The notes: generated from the letters alone by a model not told the origin. Counted from the stretch's first letter, positions 8,003 to 15,738 are shown. The stretch is DNA of 35,162 nt from Candidatus Doudnabacteria bacterium RIFCSPHIGHO2_02_FULL_42_25 (GCA_001777665.1 MFEQ01000001.1:1-35162); one strand, 5' to 3'. Numbers and translations: made by a program.

Positions 8003-8560
8003 ATGAAATATATCAAACCCCATTTATCACCCGAGCTTCGTGCTCAGATTTCTCCGCATTCGCGGAAGGATGTGATGCTTGTCGCAACGGGTGTATTTTT
8101 TTTACTGATATCTGCCGGTTTGGGGTATAACCTCTGGCCGAAATCCGATGCTAGTGTCGCTCCCCGTATTAATAATACTGAAAAACAAGTCTTGGGAGCA
8201 ACTACCCAGCAAACCGTACAGCCCACCCCCGAAGTCGTCCAGTCCGAATTTACAGAATATGTGGTAAAAAATGGCGATACTTTGTTTAATATCAGCCAAA
8301 AATATAACGTCCGCTGGGATTCGATTGCCCAAATCAATAGCTTATCTGAGCCTTATTTGCTTCACGCTGGGATGAGCCTAAAAATTCCCCAAGCGACGAC
8401 CAGTGCCATTCCTAATAAAGTCTATACAATCAAAAATGGAGATACTCTAGTCTCCATCGCCAAACAATTCAATATTACGGTTGATGATATTATCGCTGTC
8501 AACCCCAATCTCCAACAATCCGATCTCATCACCGTAGGTCAAATATTAAAACTCCCCTAA
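8003..8560 (+). CDS. Membrane-anchored protein with two LysM domains
   Basis: This 185-residue protein has a cytoplasmic N-terminal stretch, one membrane helix (VMLVATGVFFLLISAGLGYNLW, about residues 24-45), a proline/threonine-rich linker, and two LysM repeats (about 88-132, YVVKNGDTLFNISQKYNV; and about 140-184, YTIKNGDTLVSIAKQFNI). LysM domains bind peptidoglycan or chitin-like glycans, so it probably tethers the membrane to the wall from the outer side. No catalytic domain is fused. It is convergent with the end of the pilus operon and followed by a terminator. Confidence 0.93.
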   Translation: MKYIKPHLSPELRAQISPHSRKDVMLVATGVFFLLISAGLGYNLWPKSDASVAPRINNTEKQVLGATTQQTVQPTPEVVQSEFTEYVVKNGDTLFNISQKYNVRWDSIAQINSLSEPYLLHAGMSLKIPQATTSAIPNKVYTIKNGDTLVSIAKQFNITVDDIIAVNPNLQQSDLITVGQILKLP

Positions 8561-8596
8561 TCCGCCGGCCGGCGGAGCCAGCCGGCGGAAGTTTTT
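8561..8596 (+). terminator. Intrinsic terminator after the LysM gene
   Basis: TCCGCCGGC pairs with GCCGGCGGA and is followed by AGTTTTTT on the plus strand. The left half is itself the palindrome TCCGCCGGCCGGCGGA. There is no T run on the minus strand, so this does not clearly end the convergent pilus operon. Confidence 0.8.
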
Positions 8597-9330
8597 TAGT
8601 TACCGAGATTCACTTCAATTTTACGATTAAATATTTCACTACCCGTATCCACAGCACAACTAGTGGTGGTGAGTTTGGTGTTACAGCCAAGGGAGCTGAT
8701 ACTGACTATGTCTGGCAACCCCTCATTCGTATCCACAAACGCAGTTGAAACTGCAGCTCCACCCAGAGTTGACAACCTGACAATCAGCCGGCCTTCCCTC
8801 CCAACCGCGACAGCGGCGATCGGAAATGGTACTACAGGGTCACCTGGTGCAATTAGGGCTGACGCCACTGGTGTGTCGTCTAACCGTAAAATCTCAACCC
8901 GGATCGACACAGGCCCAGTATTCAGAACATCGACATTGTTATAATAAGTCACCCCAGCTCCATCTAAAAGATCGATATCGCCATTCGGGTCATCTGGATT
9001 ATATAACAAAATATCAATCGGCTGGACTGTAATATCAAAGGTTCCACCACCAAAGGATTTACAATATGTAACTTCAGAAACAGCGTTATAGGCCACGAGC
9101 GGCGGATTGGTTTTGCATGCCGTTACCGCTGAAATATCATCGCGTTTAAGAGTCCACAACCCTTGTTCTATGCCGGCTTCTGCCGCCGCATAACCTGGTT
9201 CCGTCAGCAGAGTGGCTCTGGAACTACGAATCTCCCGCACGACAAATGTCGAAACCGCGGCTGCGACTAAACTCATCGCGGATAAAATCAGAATCGATAA
9301 TAATAATGTGACACCTCGTTGGTTGGTCAT
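8596..9330 (-). CDS. PilX-like minor pilin / pseudopilin
   Basis: The 244-residue protein starts MTNQRGVTLLLSILILSAMSLVAAAVSTF, a short basic leader and hydrophobic helix like PilX-type minor pilins. It is followed by YAAAEAGIEQGLW, the segment typical of the PilX N-terminal family. The rest is a large extracellular domain with several cysteines (CKTN, YCKSF, LGCN, TSCAV). It is the last gene of the pilus operon. A short element with CCCGTTTAGAAAT ends (9331-9431) separates it from the previous gene, and the right element end (AACGGG) abuts its ATG. Confidence 0.82.
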   Translation of the reverse strand: MTNQRGVTLLLSILILSAMSLVAAAVSTFVVREIRSSRATLLTEPGYAAAEAGIEQGLWTLKRDDISAVTACKTNPPLVAYNAVSEVTYCKSFGGGTFDITVQPIDILLYNPDDPNGDIDLLDGAGVTYYNNVDVLNTGPVSIRVEILRLDDTPVASALIAPGDPVVPFPIAAVAVGREGRLIVRLSTLGGAAVSTAFVDTNEGLPDIVSISSLGCNTKLTTTSCAVDTGSEIFNRKIEVNLGN

Positions 9331-9431
9331 CCCGTTTAGAAATAATGATTAGTTAGATAAATAGATAAAATAAAATTTAAGTTCGAACTGGTACACTGTG
9401 AGACGGTCGCCGATGTAAAATTTCTAACGGG
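9331..9431. repeat. Short element with CCCGTTTAGAAAT inverted ends
   Basis: Left end CCCGTTTAGAAAT (9331-9343) and right end ATTTCTAACGGG (9420-9431) are inverted copies apart from one extra T. The 101-bp element fills the gap between the stop codon of the gene at 9434 and the ATG of the PilX-like gene. It has no coding capacity. The ends match those of the elements at 9976-10036 and 26276-26547. Confidence 0.7.
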
Positions 9432-9433
9432 AC

Positions 9434-10054
9434 TCATGGTCGTGATGGATAATATCTCTCAGTAAAGGTACTCTGGAGGTTAACTTTCGCTTGGTCTTCG
9501 GTGCTCCCACCCGTATTACTGGATACTTCCAAAATGATGGTCACTGAAGGTTGGATGTTTGATACGTATGGTGGCAGAAAAGGATCGACTTCTGGAAGAA
9601 CTCGAAACTCAAGATTGGTAATTTTAACTGCGTCACTCGTCAAATCCGCCGGTGGTGACCCATTTTTTTCCATAGTAATCTTACAAACTCCTAAAACACA
9701 CGCGAGCGTAAATGACTCTGAATCTCCGGCCTGGTTGATAATATGCAACTGATCGGGATTGTCAGCCGTGCCGCCATATCCAGGATGAGCATAATCGATT
9801 CTTCCGCTGCGGACTTCTTTGGCCAGAAAGTCCATGATATACCTGGCGTTCTGGACCACAGCGCGTTCGGCTCTCGTTTTCCGGTCTAATCTGATGGCAG
9901 AAATATAAATCGCCACAATGGAGCTGATTACAAAAGCGAAGATCCCTGCGGAAACGACTGCCTCAATTAATGTGAACCCCGTTAGAGATTTATTATTTTT
10001 TTTACCGTTAGATAATTTAACTATCTCTAACGGGGTGAAGCCCTTCTGTCTCAT
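9434..10054 (-). CDS. Pseudopilin with a duplicated prepilin motif
   Basis: This 206-residue type IV pilin-like protein has an oddly long N-terminus. KGFTPLEIV (residues 4-12) is followed 21 residues later by TGFTLIEAVVSAGIFAFVISSIVAIYISAI, a normal prepilin peptidase site and membrane helix. The extra 21 residues come from a 63-bp in-frame insertion bounded by inverted repeats (9976-10036). Cleavage before the second F would still give a normal pseudopilin. Without the insert the start would read MRQKGFTLIEAVV, as in an ordinary prepilin. It overlaps the upstream gene by ATGA, showing translational coupling. The C-terminal part is a beta-rich minor-pilin domain. Confidence 0.85.
   Translation of the reverse strand: MRQKGFTPLEIVKLSNGKKNNKSLTGFTLIEAVVSAGIFAFVISSIVAIYISAIRLDRKTRAERAVVQNARYIMDFLAKEVRSGRIDYAHPGYGGTADNPDQLHIINQAGDSESFTLACVLGVCKITMEKNGSPPADLTSDAVKITNLEFRVLPEVDPFLPPYVSNIQPSVTIILEVSSNTGGSTEDQAKVNLQSTFTERYYPSRP
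9976..10036. mobile_element. Miniature element inserted in frame in the GFTLIE codons
   Basis: Perfect 14-bp inverted ends ACCCCGTTAGAGAT (9976-9989) and ATCTCTAACGGGGT (10023-10036) enclose 33 bp rich in A and T with a further partial CCGTTAGATA copy. The host codons GGnTTCAC (Gly-Phe-Thr) occur on both sides, and the insert length (63 bp with the duplication) keeps the frame. The ends match the inverted repeats bounding the GIY-YIG gene at 26276-26547. It may therefore be a non-autonomous derivative. Confidence 0.75.
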
Positions 10055-10737
10055 TTGTAATCCTTCCAGTTAGTCATGGTTTCTTCGACTATGGTTTTAC
10101 AGGCAGTAATGAATGCTTGCGGTCCTGCGGTATCAGATAGATTGACATTGGTATTATCATTAGGAACTGCTGTACAATTTCGTCCATCCCAGACCACTAT
10201 TGATTTTACATTCATAGCAGGATTAACAGCCTTGTATGGCGGGTCAGACTCATCAAAAGAAATTATAATCTGCCTCGCGTAATTAGTAATGGTTCCGCTA
10301 CTCTCATGTGAAAAAATTCCTGAGGCATCCGTATAAAGTCTGATTTGAGAAAAATTGTTCCCGCCTTGTATTCGCCAATCGTTAAGTGGCGCATTGAGTT
10401 GGACACGCAAACGCTGATTATCTTCATATGCTCCACTGGCGTCCACAGGATATGGGTTCGCTTGAAAAACACCAGGATAACAATCTCGATCCACATCATC
10501 TGGCGGAGCACACAATCCAAATGTTGCTGTGTTACTTAGCCAATTCGAGTCCCGCATCATCCGAATCACGTCTAGCCCTTCCCGAGCCAGGTTCGACGCC
10601 ACCACTTCCCTTTCCACGATTTGACCTCGGGAAAAAGCATACACAGCCACACCCACCAAAACAGTCAGTCCGGTGACTAATATAAAAATTGCTCCGATGG
10701 TTTCAATCAAACTTTGACCTTTTTGATTTTTTTTCAT
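10051..10737 (-). CDS. PilV-like pseudopilin
   Basis: The 228-residue protein has the prepilin-type start KKNQKGQSLIETIGAIFILVTGLTVLVGVAVYAF: processing site after G, then glutamate in the fifth mature position as in other type IV pilins. NLAREGLDVIRMMRDSNWL follows the helix and is common in PilV-like minor pilins. The rest is a globular extracellular domain with cysteines. It overlaps the next gene by four bases (ATGA). It is likely part of a minor-pilin initiation complex with its three neighbours. Confidence 0.82.
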   Translation of the reverse strand: MKKNQKGQSLIETIGAIFILVTGLTVLVGVAVYAFSRGQIVEREVVASNLAREGLDVIRMMRDSNWLSNTATFGLCAPPDDVDRDCYPGVFQANPYPVDASGAYEDNQRLRVQLNAPLNDWRIQGGNNFSQIRLYTDASGIFSHESSGTITNYARQIIISFDESDPPYKAVNPAMNVKSIVVWDGRNCTAVPNDNTNVNLSDTAGPQAFITACKTIVEETMTNWKDYK

Positions 10738-10772
10738 GACCTGAAAATTATTATCATCTAAATTATACCAAA

Positions 10773-11321
10773 TTATTGGTCGATCCGGCCAGTAACGCTG
10801 TCAACAGTGATGGTTCGGCTCACCGACCCATCCAGAGTCTCCACGACAATATTCAATGTTGGGTTCCCCGGAATAACCCCGAGGTCGGAATCAAAAGTAA
10901 TTTGTCCAAAGGGCAAAGCAAATCTCGTTTCCGTCCAAACATAACTGGTAGCGTCCGCCGTGATTTCTCTAAATCGGACGTTGCCAGGCAGTGAGTAAGT
11001 TTCAATTAGATCATCGCCAGCACAAATATTTCGTGCCTTGACTTCATAAATATTCGTTGAAGTATCAACTCGCAAAAAATAGTATGCGGCTGTCCGACAG
11101 GAAGCATTATTATTCGAAGTTTGTCGACCGGATAAAGTTAAGTTTTGGGTAAAGTTAAACGCCCCGATCACACCATCCGCAGCGATAGCCGCTTGCCGGC
11201 TTCGCTCTCCCTTTCGATAATTAGCAACACTAACCCCGGCAATCAGGGTGATAATGAAAATAGTAACTATCAGTTCAATTAGTGTAAATCCAGCACCACT
11301 TTTCAAAGAAGTTTGTTTCAT
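10773..11321 (-). CDS. GspH/FimT-like pseudopilin
   Basis: This 182-residue protein begins MKQTSLKSGAGFTLIELIVTIFIITLIAGVSVANYRKGERSRQ, a textbook prepilin leader, cleavage site and helix. The C-terminal domain contains a short cysteine pair (NNASCRTAAYY, RNICAGDD) and strands typical of GspH/FimT minor pilins. It overlaps the prepilin peptidase gene by four bases (ATGA), so the substrate gene is translationally coupled to the peptidase gene. Confidence 0.85.
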   Translation of the reverse strand: MKQTSLKSGAGFTLIELIVTIFIITLIAGVSVANYRKGERSRQAAIAADGVIGAFNFTQNLTLSGRQTSNNNASCRTAAYYFLRVDTSTNIYEVKARNICAGDDLIETYSLPGNVRFREITADATSYVWTETRFALPFGQITFDSDLGVIPGNPTLNIVVETLDGSVSRTITVDSVTGRIDQ

Positions 11322-12079
11322 AATCCCAATAAATTATAGTACCAGTCAGCCAAATCCTGCCCATAGAGCATTATTAGTATAGCAGAAATCGATAAAAATA
11401 CCCCAAAGGGCAGTTCAGAACTTAGCTTTTTCCGGCCAGTGATTAATAAGCCGACTCCGACAATTGCTCCCATAAAATAAGCAAGTAAAAGCATAACCAG
11501 CCCTAGTTTCAGTCCGAAGATGCTTCCTAACAGTAAGCCCAATTTGACATCACCAAATCCGATCCAACGGCCTTTCGAAACAAAATATTGGGCAGCAAAA
11601 AATCCTGAAATAACCAAAGCTCCGATTATGCCCTCGACAAAAAATCCCGTAGACAAATTATAGATTGTGGCCAAAATCAGTGCTGGATAGATAACAACGT
11701 CCAAAATTAAAAAATGTTTAAAATCAAAAACTGCAATGATAATCAGAAAACAGATAACAGTTAACAGATACCAAAATTCAGAGGTCAGAAGTCGGAAGTC
11801 GGAACTAAGAGCTAATAATACAAAGACTAATCCCGTGACTAGCTCTACCAACGGGTACTGCCAGGAAATTTTCTTATGGCAATATCGGCATTTGCCGCTG
11901 AGGATCATGAAGCTAACGACAGGGATCAGATCCATGGGACTCAATTCATGCTTGCAGTGAACACAGTGTGAACGACCTCTAATTATGGATTCGGATGAGT
12001 GTAAACGAAAAATGACAGCATTGAGAAAGCTGCCGACGATTAAGCCAAATACGAAGACAATTACGATCATGATTGACAA
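11318..12079 (-). CDS. pilD: Prepilin peptidase / N-methyltransferase
   Basis: This A24-family aspartic protease cleaves the prepilin leader and methylates the new N-terminus. The 253-residue polytopic protein has a first membrane helix with GSFLNAVIFRL, a cytoplasmic zinc-type loop with CVHC and CRYC, then further helices. The catalytic aspartates lie in AVFDFKHFLILD and in GFGDVKLG. The segment SSDFRLLTSEF in the loop between helices is encoded by a fragment of the TCGGAAG palindromic repeat family (11775-11806), apparently tolerated in frame. It overlaps the upstream minor pilin gene by 13 bases. Confidence 0.95.
   Translation of the reverse strand: MSIMIVIVFVFGLIVGSFLNAVIFRLHSSESIIRGRSHCVHCKHELSPMDLIPVVSFMILSGKCRYCHKKISWQYPLVELVTGLVFVLLALSSDFRLLTSEFWYLLTVICFLIIIAVFDFKHFLILDVVIYPALILATIYNLSTGFFVEGIIGALVISGFFAAQYFVSKGRWIGFGDVKLGLLLGSIFGLKLGLVMLLLAYFMGAIVGVGLLITGRKKLSSELPFGVFLSISAILIMLYGQDLADWYYNLLGL
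11775..11806. repeat. Fragment F of the TCGGAAG repeat inside pilD
   Basis: The run of units ATTCAGAGGTCAGAAG and TCGGAAGTCGGAAC matches one arm of the repeats in the 23S gene and its leader. It is read in frame as SSDFRLLTSEF in the prepilin peptidase. Confidence 0.75.
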
Positions 12080-12384
12080 CGGTTTAATTTGTAATCATTG
12101 CCACCAGCCAATCGCTCATAAGTATACGAGCAATTAGAGTAAGACGGATAAAATTCTAAATAAAGCTCAATGTCTTTCGGCTGGCCATTGTCCGTCTGCG
12201 GATAAAAGCCATTGACCTCAAAATATATTTTTAAGGCTTCTTCTATTTTTTCAACATCAGCAATCCGCTGGCGGGTAGTAGCTTCGGATTTCGCATTCAC
12301 AAATGCCAAAACAATCGTACTAGCTGATAGAACAACAATCAATCCTAGAACGATCAGCTTATAAATGTTTAGATTTTGAACCAT
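12067..12384 (-). CDS. GspG-like small pilin protein lacking the GFTLIE site
   Basis: The 105-residue protein has an N-terminal membrane helix (YKLIVLGLIVVLSASTIVLAFVNA) and then RQRIADVEKIEEALKIYFEVNGFYPQT. That is the same helix-plus-loop region seen in the two major pilins of this window (RRLADVRQIMTALELYYND). It has no glycine-phenylalanine cleavage motif, so it may stay anchored in the membrane as an uncleaved pilin-like subunit. Two cysteines (NCSYTY, LNRCQS) near the C-terminus could form the usual pilin disulfide loop. Confidence 0.75.
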   Translation of the reverse strand: MVQNLNIYKLIVLGLIVVLSASTIVLAFVNAKSEATTRQRIADVEKIEEALKIYFEVNGFYPQTDNGQPKDIELYLEFYPSYSNCSYTYERLAGGNDYKLNRCQS

Positions 12385-12460
12385 ATACCTAAGGAGCTAA
12401 ATCAAATTCGCTACTTAGGTATATCCCGTAGTCCGCCAGCTGGCGGATATTACGGGATAT
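12385..12460 (-). other. Two stem-loops between the major pilin and downstream genes
   Basis: One stem is ATACCTAAG with CTTAGGTAT (12385-12393 and 12414-12422). The other is ATATCCCGTA with TACGGGATAT (12421-12430 and 12451-12460), whose loop holds the palindrome TCCGCCAGCTGGCGGA. There is no T run. The position after the major pilin gene suits an mRNA processing or stability element that lets the pilin be made in excess. That function is inferred. Confidence 0.65.
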
Positions 12461-12466
12461 ATAGAT

Positions 12467-12952
12467 TTATTGCAAACCTTTTTCGGAAGCTGTAACTAGA
12501 CCTGGTCCAAATCCACCAGATGTTCCTTCCAACCCAAACGTGATCGTGTATTCAGTATTACTGGCTGAACTATAGGTGTAAATCAGTGCGGAAGGGTCGG
12601 CTGGAGTCGGATTGCTCGGGATCGTCGCTAAGAAAGTTCCGAAAGTTGTGCCTGCAGAGGTACAAGGGGTACCGTCACTAACCTCGTCCTGCAGAGCAGC
12701 TATTCCAACTGTTGTAATTGGCGCTGGTGGGTTAACATCATCATCAGGATAACCACCACAGTCATTGTAGTAAAGCTCTAACGCGGTCATGATTTGACGC
12801 ACATCTGCTAGACGTCTGGCGTCTCGAGACTTAGCCCTGGCCGAGTTCAGAGAGACCAAAACCACTGCTGCCAAAATTCCAATAATGGCGATAACTACCA
12901 ATAATTCAATCAATGTAAACCCTTTTGACCCTTGAGATTTAAAATTAAACAT
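12467..12952 (-). CDS. Type IV major pilin
   Basis: The 161-residue prepilin has a short leader, MFNFKSQGSKG, then FTLIELLVVIAIIGILAAVVLVSLNSARAKSRDARRLADVRQIMTALELYYND. The cleavage glycine, glutamate-5 equivalent and long N-terminal helix are all present. The remaining domain has cysteines in YNDCGGYP and GTPCTSAG. A GGGGGTG ribosome site precedes the ATG. The stem-loops immediately downstream and its position between pilC and minor pilin genes make it the best candidate for the main pilus subunit. A paralogue with a very similar N-terminal half lies at 23814-24263. Confidence 0.92.
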   Translation of the reverse strand: MFNFKSQGSKGFTLIELLVVIAIIGILAAVVLVSLNSARAKSRDARRLADVRQIMTALELYYNDCGGYPDDDVNPPAPITTVGIAALQDEVSDGTPCTSAGTTFGTFLATIPSNPTPADPSALIYTYSSASNTEYTITFGLEGTSGGFGPGLVTASEKGLQ

Positions 12953-13076
12953 TTACTTACACCCCCTTCCAATGCTGGAAAAGCATTGCAATACTAAAGA
13001 AAACAAGGCGCCTTTGAAAGCCGTCTCCTTTCGAATTGCTTAGGTTTTCCTTAAATTAATTTTTGTATCCATTCGA

Positions 13077-14279
13077 CTATGCAGCACTAGCTAAATTATA
13101 TATCGGCATTAAAATTCCTGCAACTATGGTTGCCACAGCGACCCCTAACAACAACATGACAATTGGTTCCAGTAAAGTCGTCAAAACCTTTAGGTTCGAA
13201 TCCACTTCTTTCTCATAAAAGCCCGCGAGCTTCTCCAAAATTTCCTGAAGTTGACCTGTACTCTCCCCGATCTGCGTCATTTGCGCCACAATCACGGGAA
13301 ATTCCGGGCTGGCTGTCAGAGCCGAGGCCACACTTTTACCGTTTCGAACTTGGGTTCCGGCTTTCATGACTATATCCCTATAAACCACGTTCCCGATAAT
13401 ATCAGCCACTGAATCTAACGCCTGGACAATTGGAATGCCACCTGCAATTAAGGTCGCAAGGTTTCGGGCAAACCTAGCCATATATATTTTCTCAAACAAA
13501 TTGCCAAAAATAGGTAAATGAATTTTAAACCGATCGATGACATAACGACCGCCTGCCGTTCGAGCATAGAAAATCAGCAAGCCAATTGAGACTACTAAAA
13601 AAGCAAGAACTAAGACCCAATACTTAGAGAAAAATCCCGTAACTACCACTAAAATTTTGGTTGTAATCGGTAATTCAACATTGGATTCCGTCAGCACTGA
13701 AATCATAGGTGGGAGGACATAGACCATCATCAGGAACCCCACGACTATCAAAGCGGCAACCACAAACGCCGGATAAGTCATGGCTGAAATAAATTTCGAA
13801 CGCAAATCATAATCTTTCTCCATCTGATTCGCCAAGTACGACAACGATTCGTCCATTTTTCCTGATAACTCTCCAGCCCGCAACAAATTCACAAACATGT
13901 CGGAAAAAATCTGGGGATGACGAGCAATAGCCGAAGACAGACTTTCGCCGCCCTCGACATGAGAACCGATATCTTTTATTGTCGATTTCAATTTTGCTGA
14001 ACTGACCTGACTTTCCAGAATCCGCAAAGCCTGCACAATTGAAATTTTAGCATCGATCAAAGTTGCCAGCTGCCTCGTAAATAAGACCAACTCTTTGACA
14101 GAGACAGAATCGAAAAGCCGCAACCGCTCCAGCATATCGAGTTTGGTAAACGGGGCGATTTTGATCACGATCAAGCCATGAGCTCGAACAATTTCCGTAG
14201 CTTTCGCCTCATCCACGGCTTCCACTGTTCCTGTCCGAAACCCTCCTTCATTATCTCTGGCATTATATAAAAATTCCAT
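13077..14279 (-). CDS. pilC: Type IV pilus inner-membrane platform protein PilC
   Basis: PilC (GspF family) is the membrane platform that couples the PilB and PilT motors to pilin insertion and removal. The 400-residue length is normal. Two GspF domains are visible, each with the FTRQLATLIDAKISIVQAL or FARNLATLIAGGIPIVQAL signature (about residues 66 and 268). Three hydrophobic segments are seen (about 170-195, 220-240 and 370-397). Gene order pilB, receiver, pilT, pilC, pilin is kept without large gaps. Confidence 0.96.
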   Translation of the reverse strand: MEFLYNARDNEGGFRTGTVEAVDEAKATEIVRAHGLIVIKIAPFTKLDMLERLRLFDSVSVKELVLFTRQLATLIDAKISIVQALRILESQVSSAKLKSTIKDIGSHVEGGESLSSAIARHPQIFSDMFVNLLRAGELSGKMDESLSYLANQMEKDYDLRSKFISAMTYPAFVVAALIVVGFLMMVYVLPPMISVLTESNVELPITTKILVVVTGFFSKYWVLVLAFLVVSIGLLIFYARTAGGRYVIDRFKIHLPIFGNLFEKIYMARFARNLATLIAGGIPIVQALDSVADIIGNVVYRDIVMKAGTQVRNGKSVASALTASPEFPVIVAQMTQIGESTGQLQEILEKLAGFYEKEVDSNLKVLTTLLEPIVMLLLGVAVATIVAGILMPIYNLASAA

Positions 14280-14296
14280 AGAATCTCGTTAATATC

Positions 14297-15376
14297 TTAA
14301 TGCTTTAATAAGCCCTGGAATAGATCATGATCTGACACAAACATAATTACGTCTTCCAACCGACAAGTGTTCGTCCGAACCAGTTTGGCTAAGCTGTAGT
14401 CTAATGAAATCATACCATGAGATTGAGAGGTATGGATAATATTCGGCAACTCATAAGTTTTGTTTTCGCGGATAACATTGGCCACAGCGTTGCTGTTTAA
14501 CATAATTTCCACGGCCGGAACGCGGCCCCCACCAATTTTTGGCAACAGCCTTTGTGAGATTACAGCCACCAGAATGTTTGAAAGTTGCGCCCGGATTTGA
14601 TTCTGCTGGTGCGAAGGAAAAACGTCAATGATGCGATCAATGGTTTGAGCTGCATCGTTCGTGTGGACGGTGGCAAACACCAAGTGTCCTGTTTCAGCCA
14701 CAGTAATAGTCGTGGCAATAGATTCCAAGTCACGCATTTCACCAACCAAAATGACGTTGGCGTCTTCGCGAAGAACACTCTTTAGAGCACGGCCAAACGC
14801 TTGGGTATCAGAACCGACCTCGCGCTGGTTGATCAAAGACTTGTCAGGAATATAAACGTATTCAATCGGATCTTCTATGGTCACGATATTCTCTGCTCTC
14901 GTATGATTCACTAAATCAATCAACGAGGCTTGGCTGGTCGATTTCCCGTGTCCAGTAGGACCAACAAACAAAATCAAGCCTTGTTTATGATTAATCAATT
15001 CTTTCAGTTGTGGTGGCAAATTCAATTCTTCGATAGTTTTGACTTTGTTCGAAATCAAACGAAGAGCCGCGGACATAAACCCTTTTTGGAAATAAGCGTT
15101 AACCCGGAAACGAATATTATCTTTGAAAGAAAATGAAAAATCCATTTCGCGTTCAGTCATCAGCTGTTGATTGCGTTCGGGAGTTTCCAGCAACACCGCG
15201 ACCATAGCTGCAATCGCGTTGCCTGAAAGTACTTCGTACTCTTTGAGTTCCACTAACTCGCTGTCGATTCGAAGTGTCGGTGGTTTACCTGCGATCAAGT
15301 GCAAATCAGAGGCATTGCGCTGCAAAACCATGGTCAATAATTTGTTTACTTCGAGTTCTGTTGATTTATACGGCAT
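14297..15376 (-). CDS. pilT: Type IV pilus retraction ATPase PilT
   Basis: PilT powers pilus depolymerisation and twitching. From ATG 15376 it is 359 residues, the family length. An upstream in-frame start at 15406 is less likely because it overlaps the receiver gene further and adds a hydrophobic tail. Motifs: Walker A GPTGHGKST (139-147), Asp box TIEDPIEYVY, Walker B ILVGEMRD, His box AETGHLVFATVHTNDAAQTIDRIIDVFP. The Walker A residue that is usually serine (GSGKST) is histidine here, while the lysine and following Ser-Thr are kept. The gene overlaps the receiver gene stop by 11 bases. Confidence 0.95.
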   Translation of the reverse strand: MPYKSTELEVNKLLTMVLQRNASDLHLIAGKPPTLRIDSELVELKEYEVLSGNAIAAMVAVLLETPERNQQLMTEREMDFSFSFKDNIRFRVNAYFQKGFMSAALRLISNKVKTIEELNLPPQLKELINHKQGLILFVGPTGHGKSTSQASLIDLVNHTRAENIVTIEDPIEYVYIPDKSLINQREVGSDTQAFGRALKSVLREDANVILVGEMRDLESIATTITVAETGHLVFATVHTNDAAQTIDRIIDVFPSHQQNQIRAQLSNILVAVISQRLLPKIGGGRVPAVEIMLNSNAVANVIRENKTYELPNIIHTSQSHGMISLDYSLAKLVRTNTCRLEDVIMFVSDHDLFQGLLKH

Positions 15377-15737
15377 GCATTTGATGAATTTTATGAATAC
15401 GATCAAGTAAGAAATCTGGACTGCAATTCCTGGTATCCAACCAGTCTGAAGCTCCCAAACCTAATGCTTCAGAATTATCATGATAAGTGGTCAAGAAAAT
15501 AAAAGGCACGGCTTGGTGAATTGGATGCTGTCTCACAAAGCGCAGGAACGAAATTCCAGATAACAAAGGTAATTCGTAATCACTGACGACGATCGAAGGC
15601 GGGTTTGCACGAAATCTTCTGATGGCAGTAAGTCCATCATGAGCGCTATCGACATTGAAACGCGTACCCAGATGCTTGGCATAAATTCCCGATAATTTGT
15701 AATCCGGGTGGACAAATAATAATTTTTTTTCGATCAT
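15366..15737 (-). CDS. Degenerate response-regulator receiver domain between pilB and pilT
   Basis: This 123-residue stand-alone receiver-like protein keeps the phosphorylation site aspartate (SDYELPLLSG, Asp53) and the Thr (LTT, 83-84). The N-terminal acidic pair is reduced to HPD, and the conserved lysine near the C-terminus is replaced (WLDTRNCSP instead of a KP). Loss of the lysine usually means altered or phosphorylation-independent signalling. It lies between the extension and retraction motors and is only one base from pilB, so it probably works on the pilus motor. A canonical receiver lies at 25904-26275. Confidence 0.85.
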   Translation of the reverse strand: MIEKKLLFVHPDYKLSGIYAKHLGTRFNVDSAHDGLTAIRRFRANPPSIVVSDYELPLLSGISFLRFVRQHPIHQAVPFIFLTTYHDNSEALGLGASDWLDTRNCSPDFLLDRIHKIHQMHAV

Positions 15738-15738
15738 A

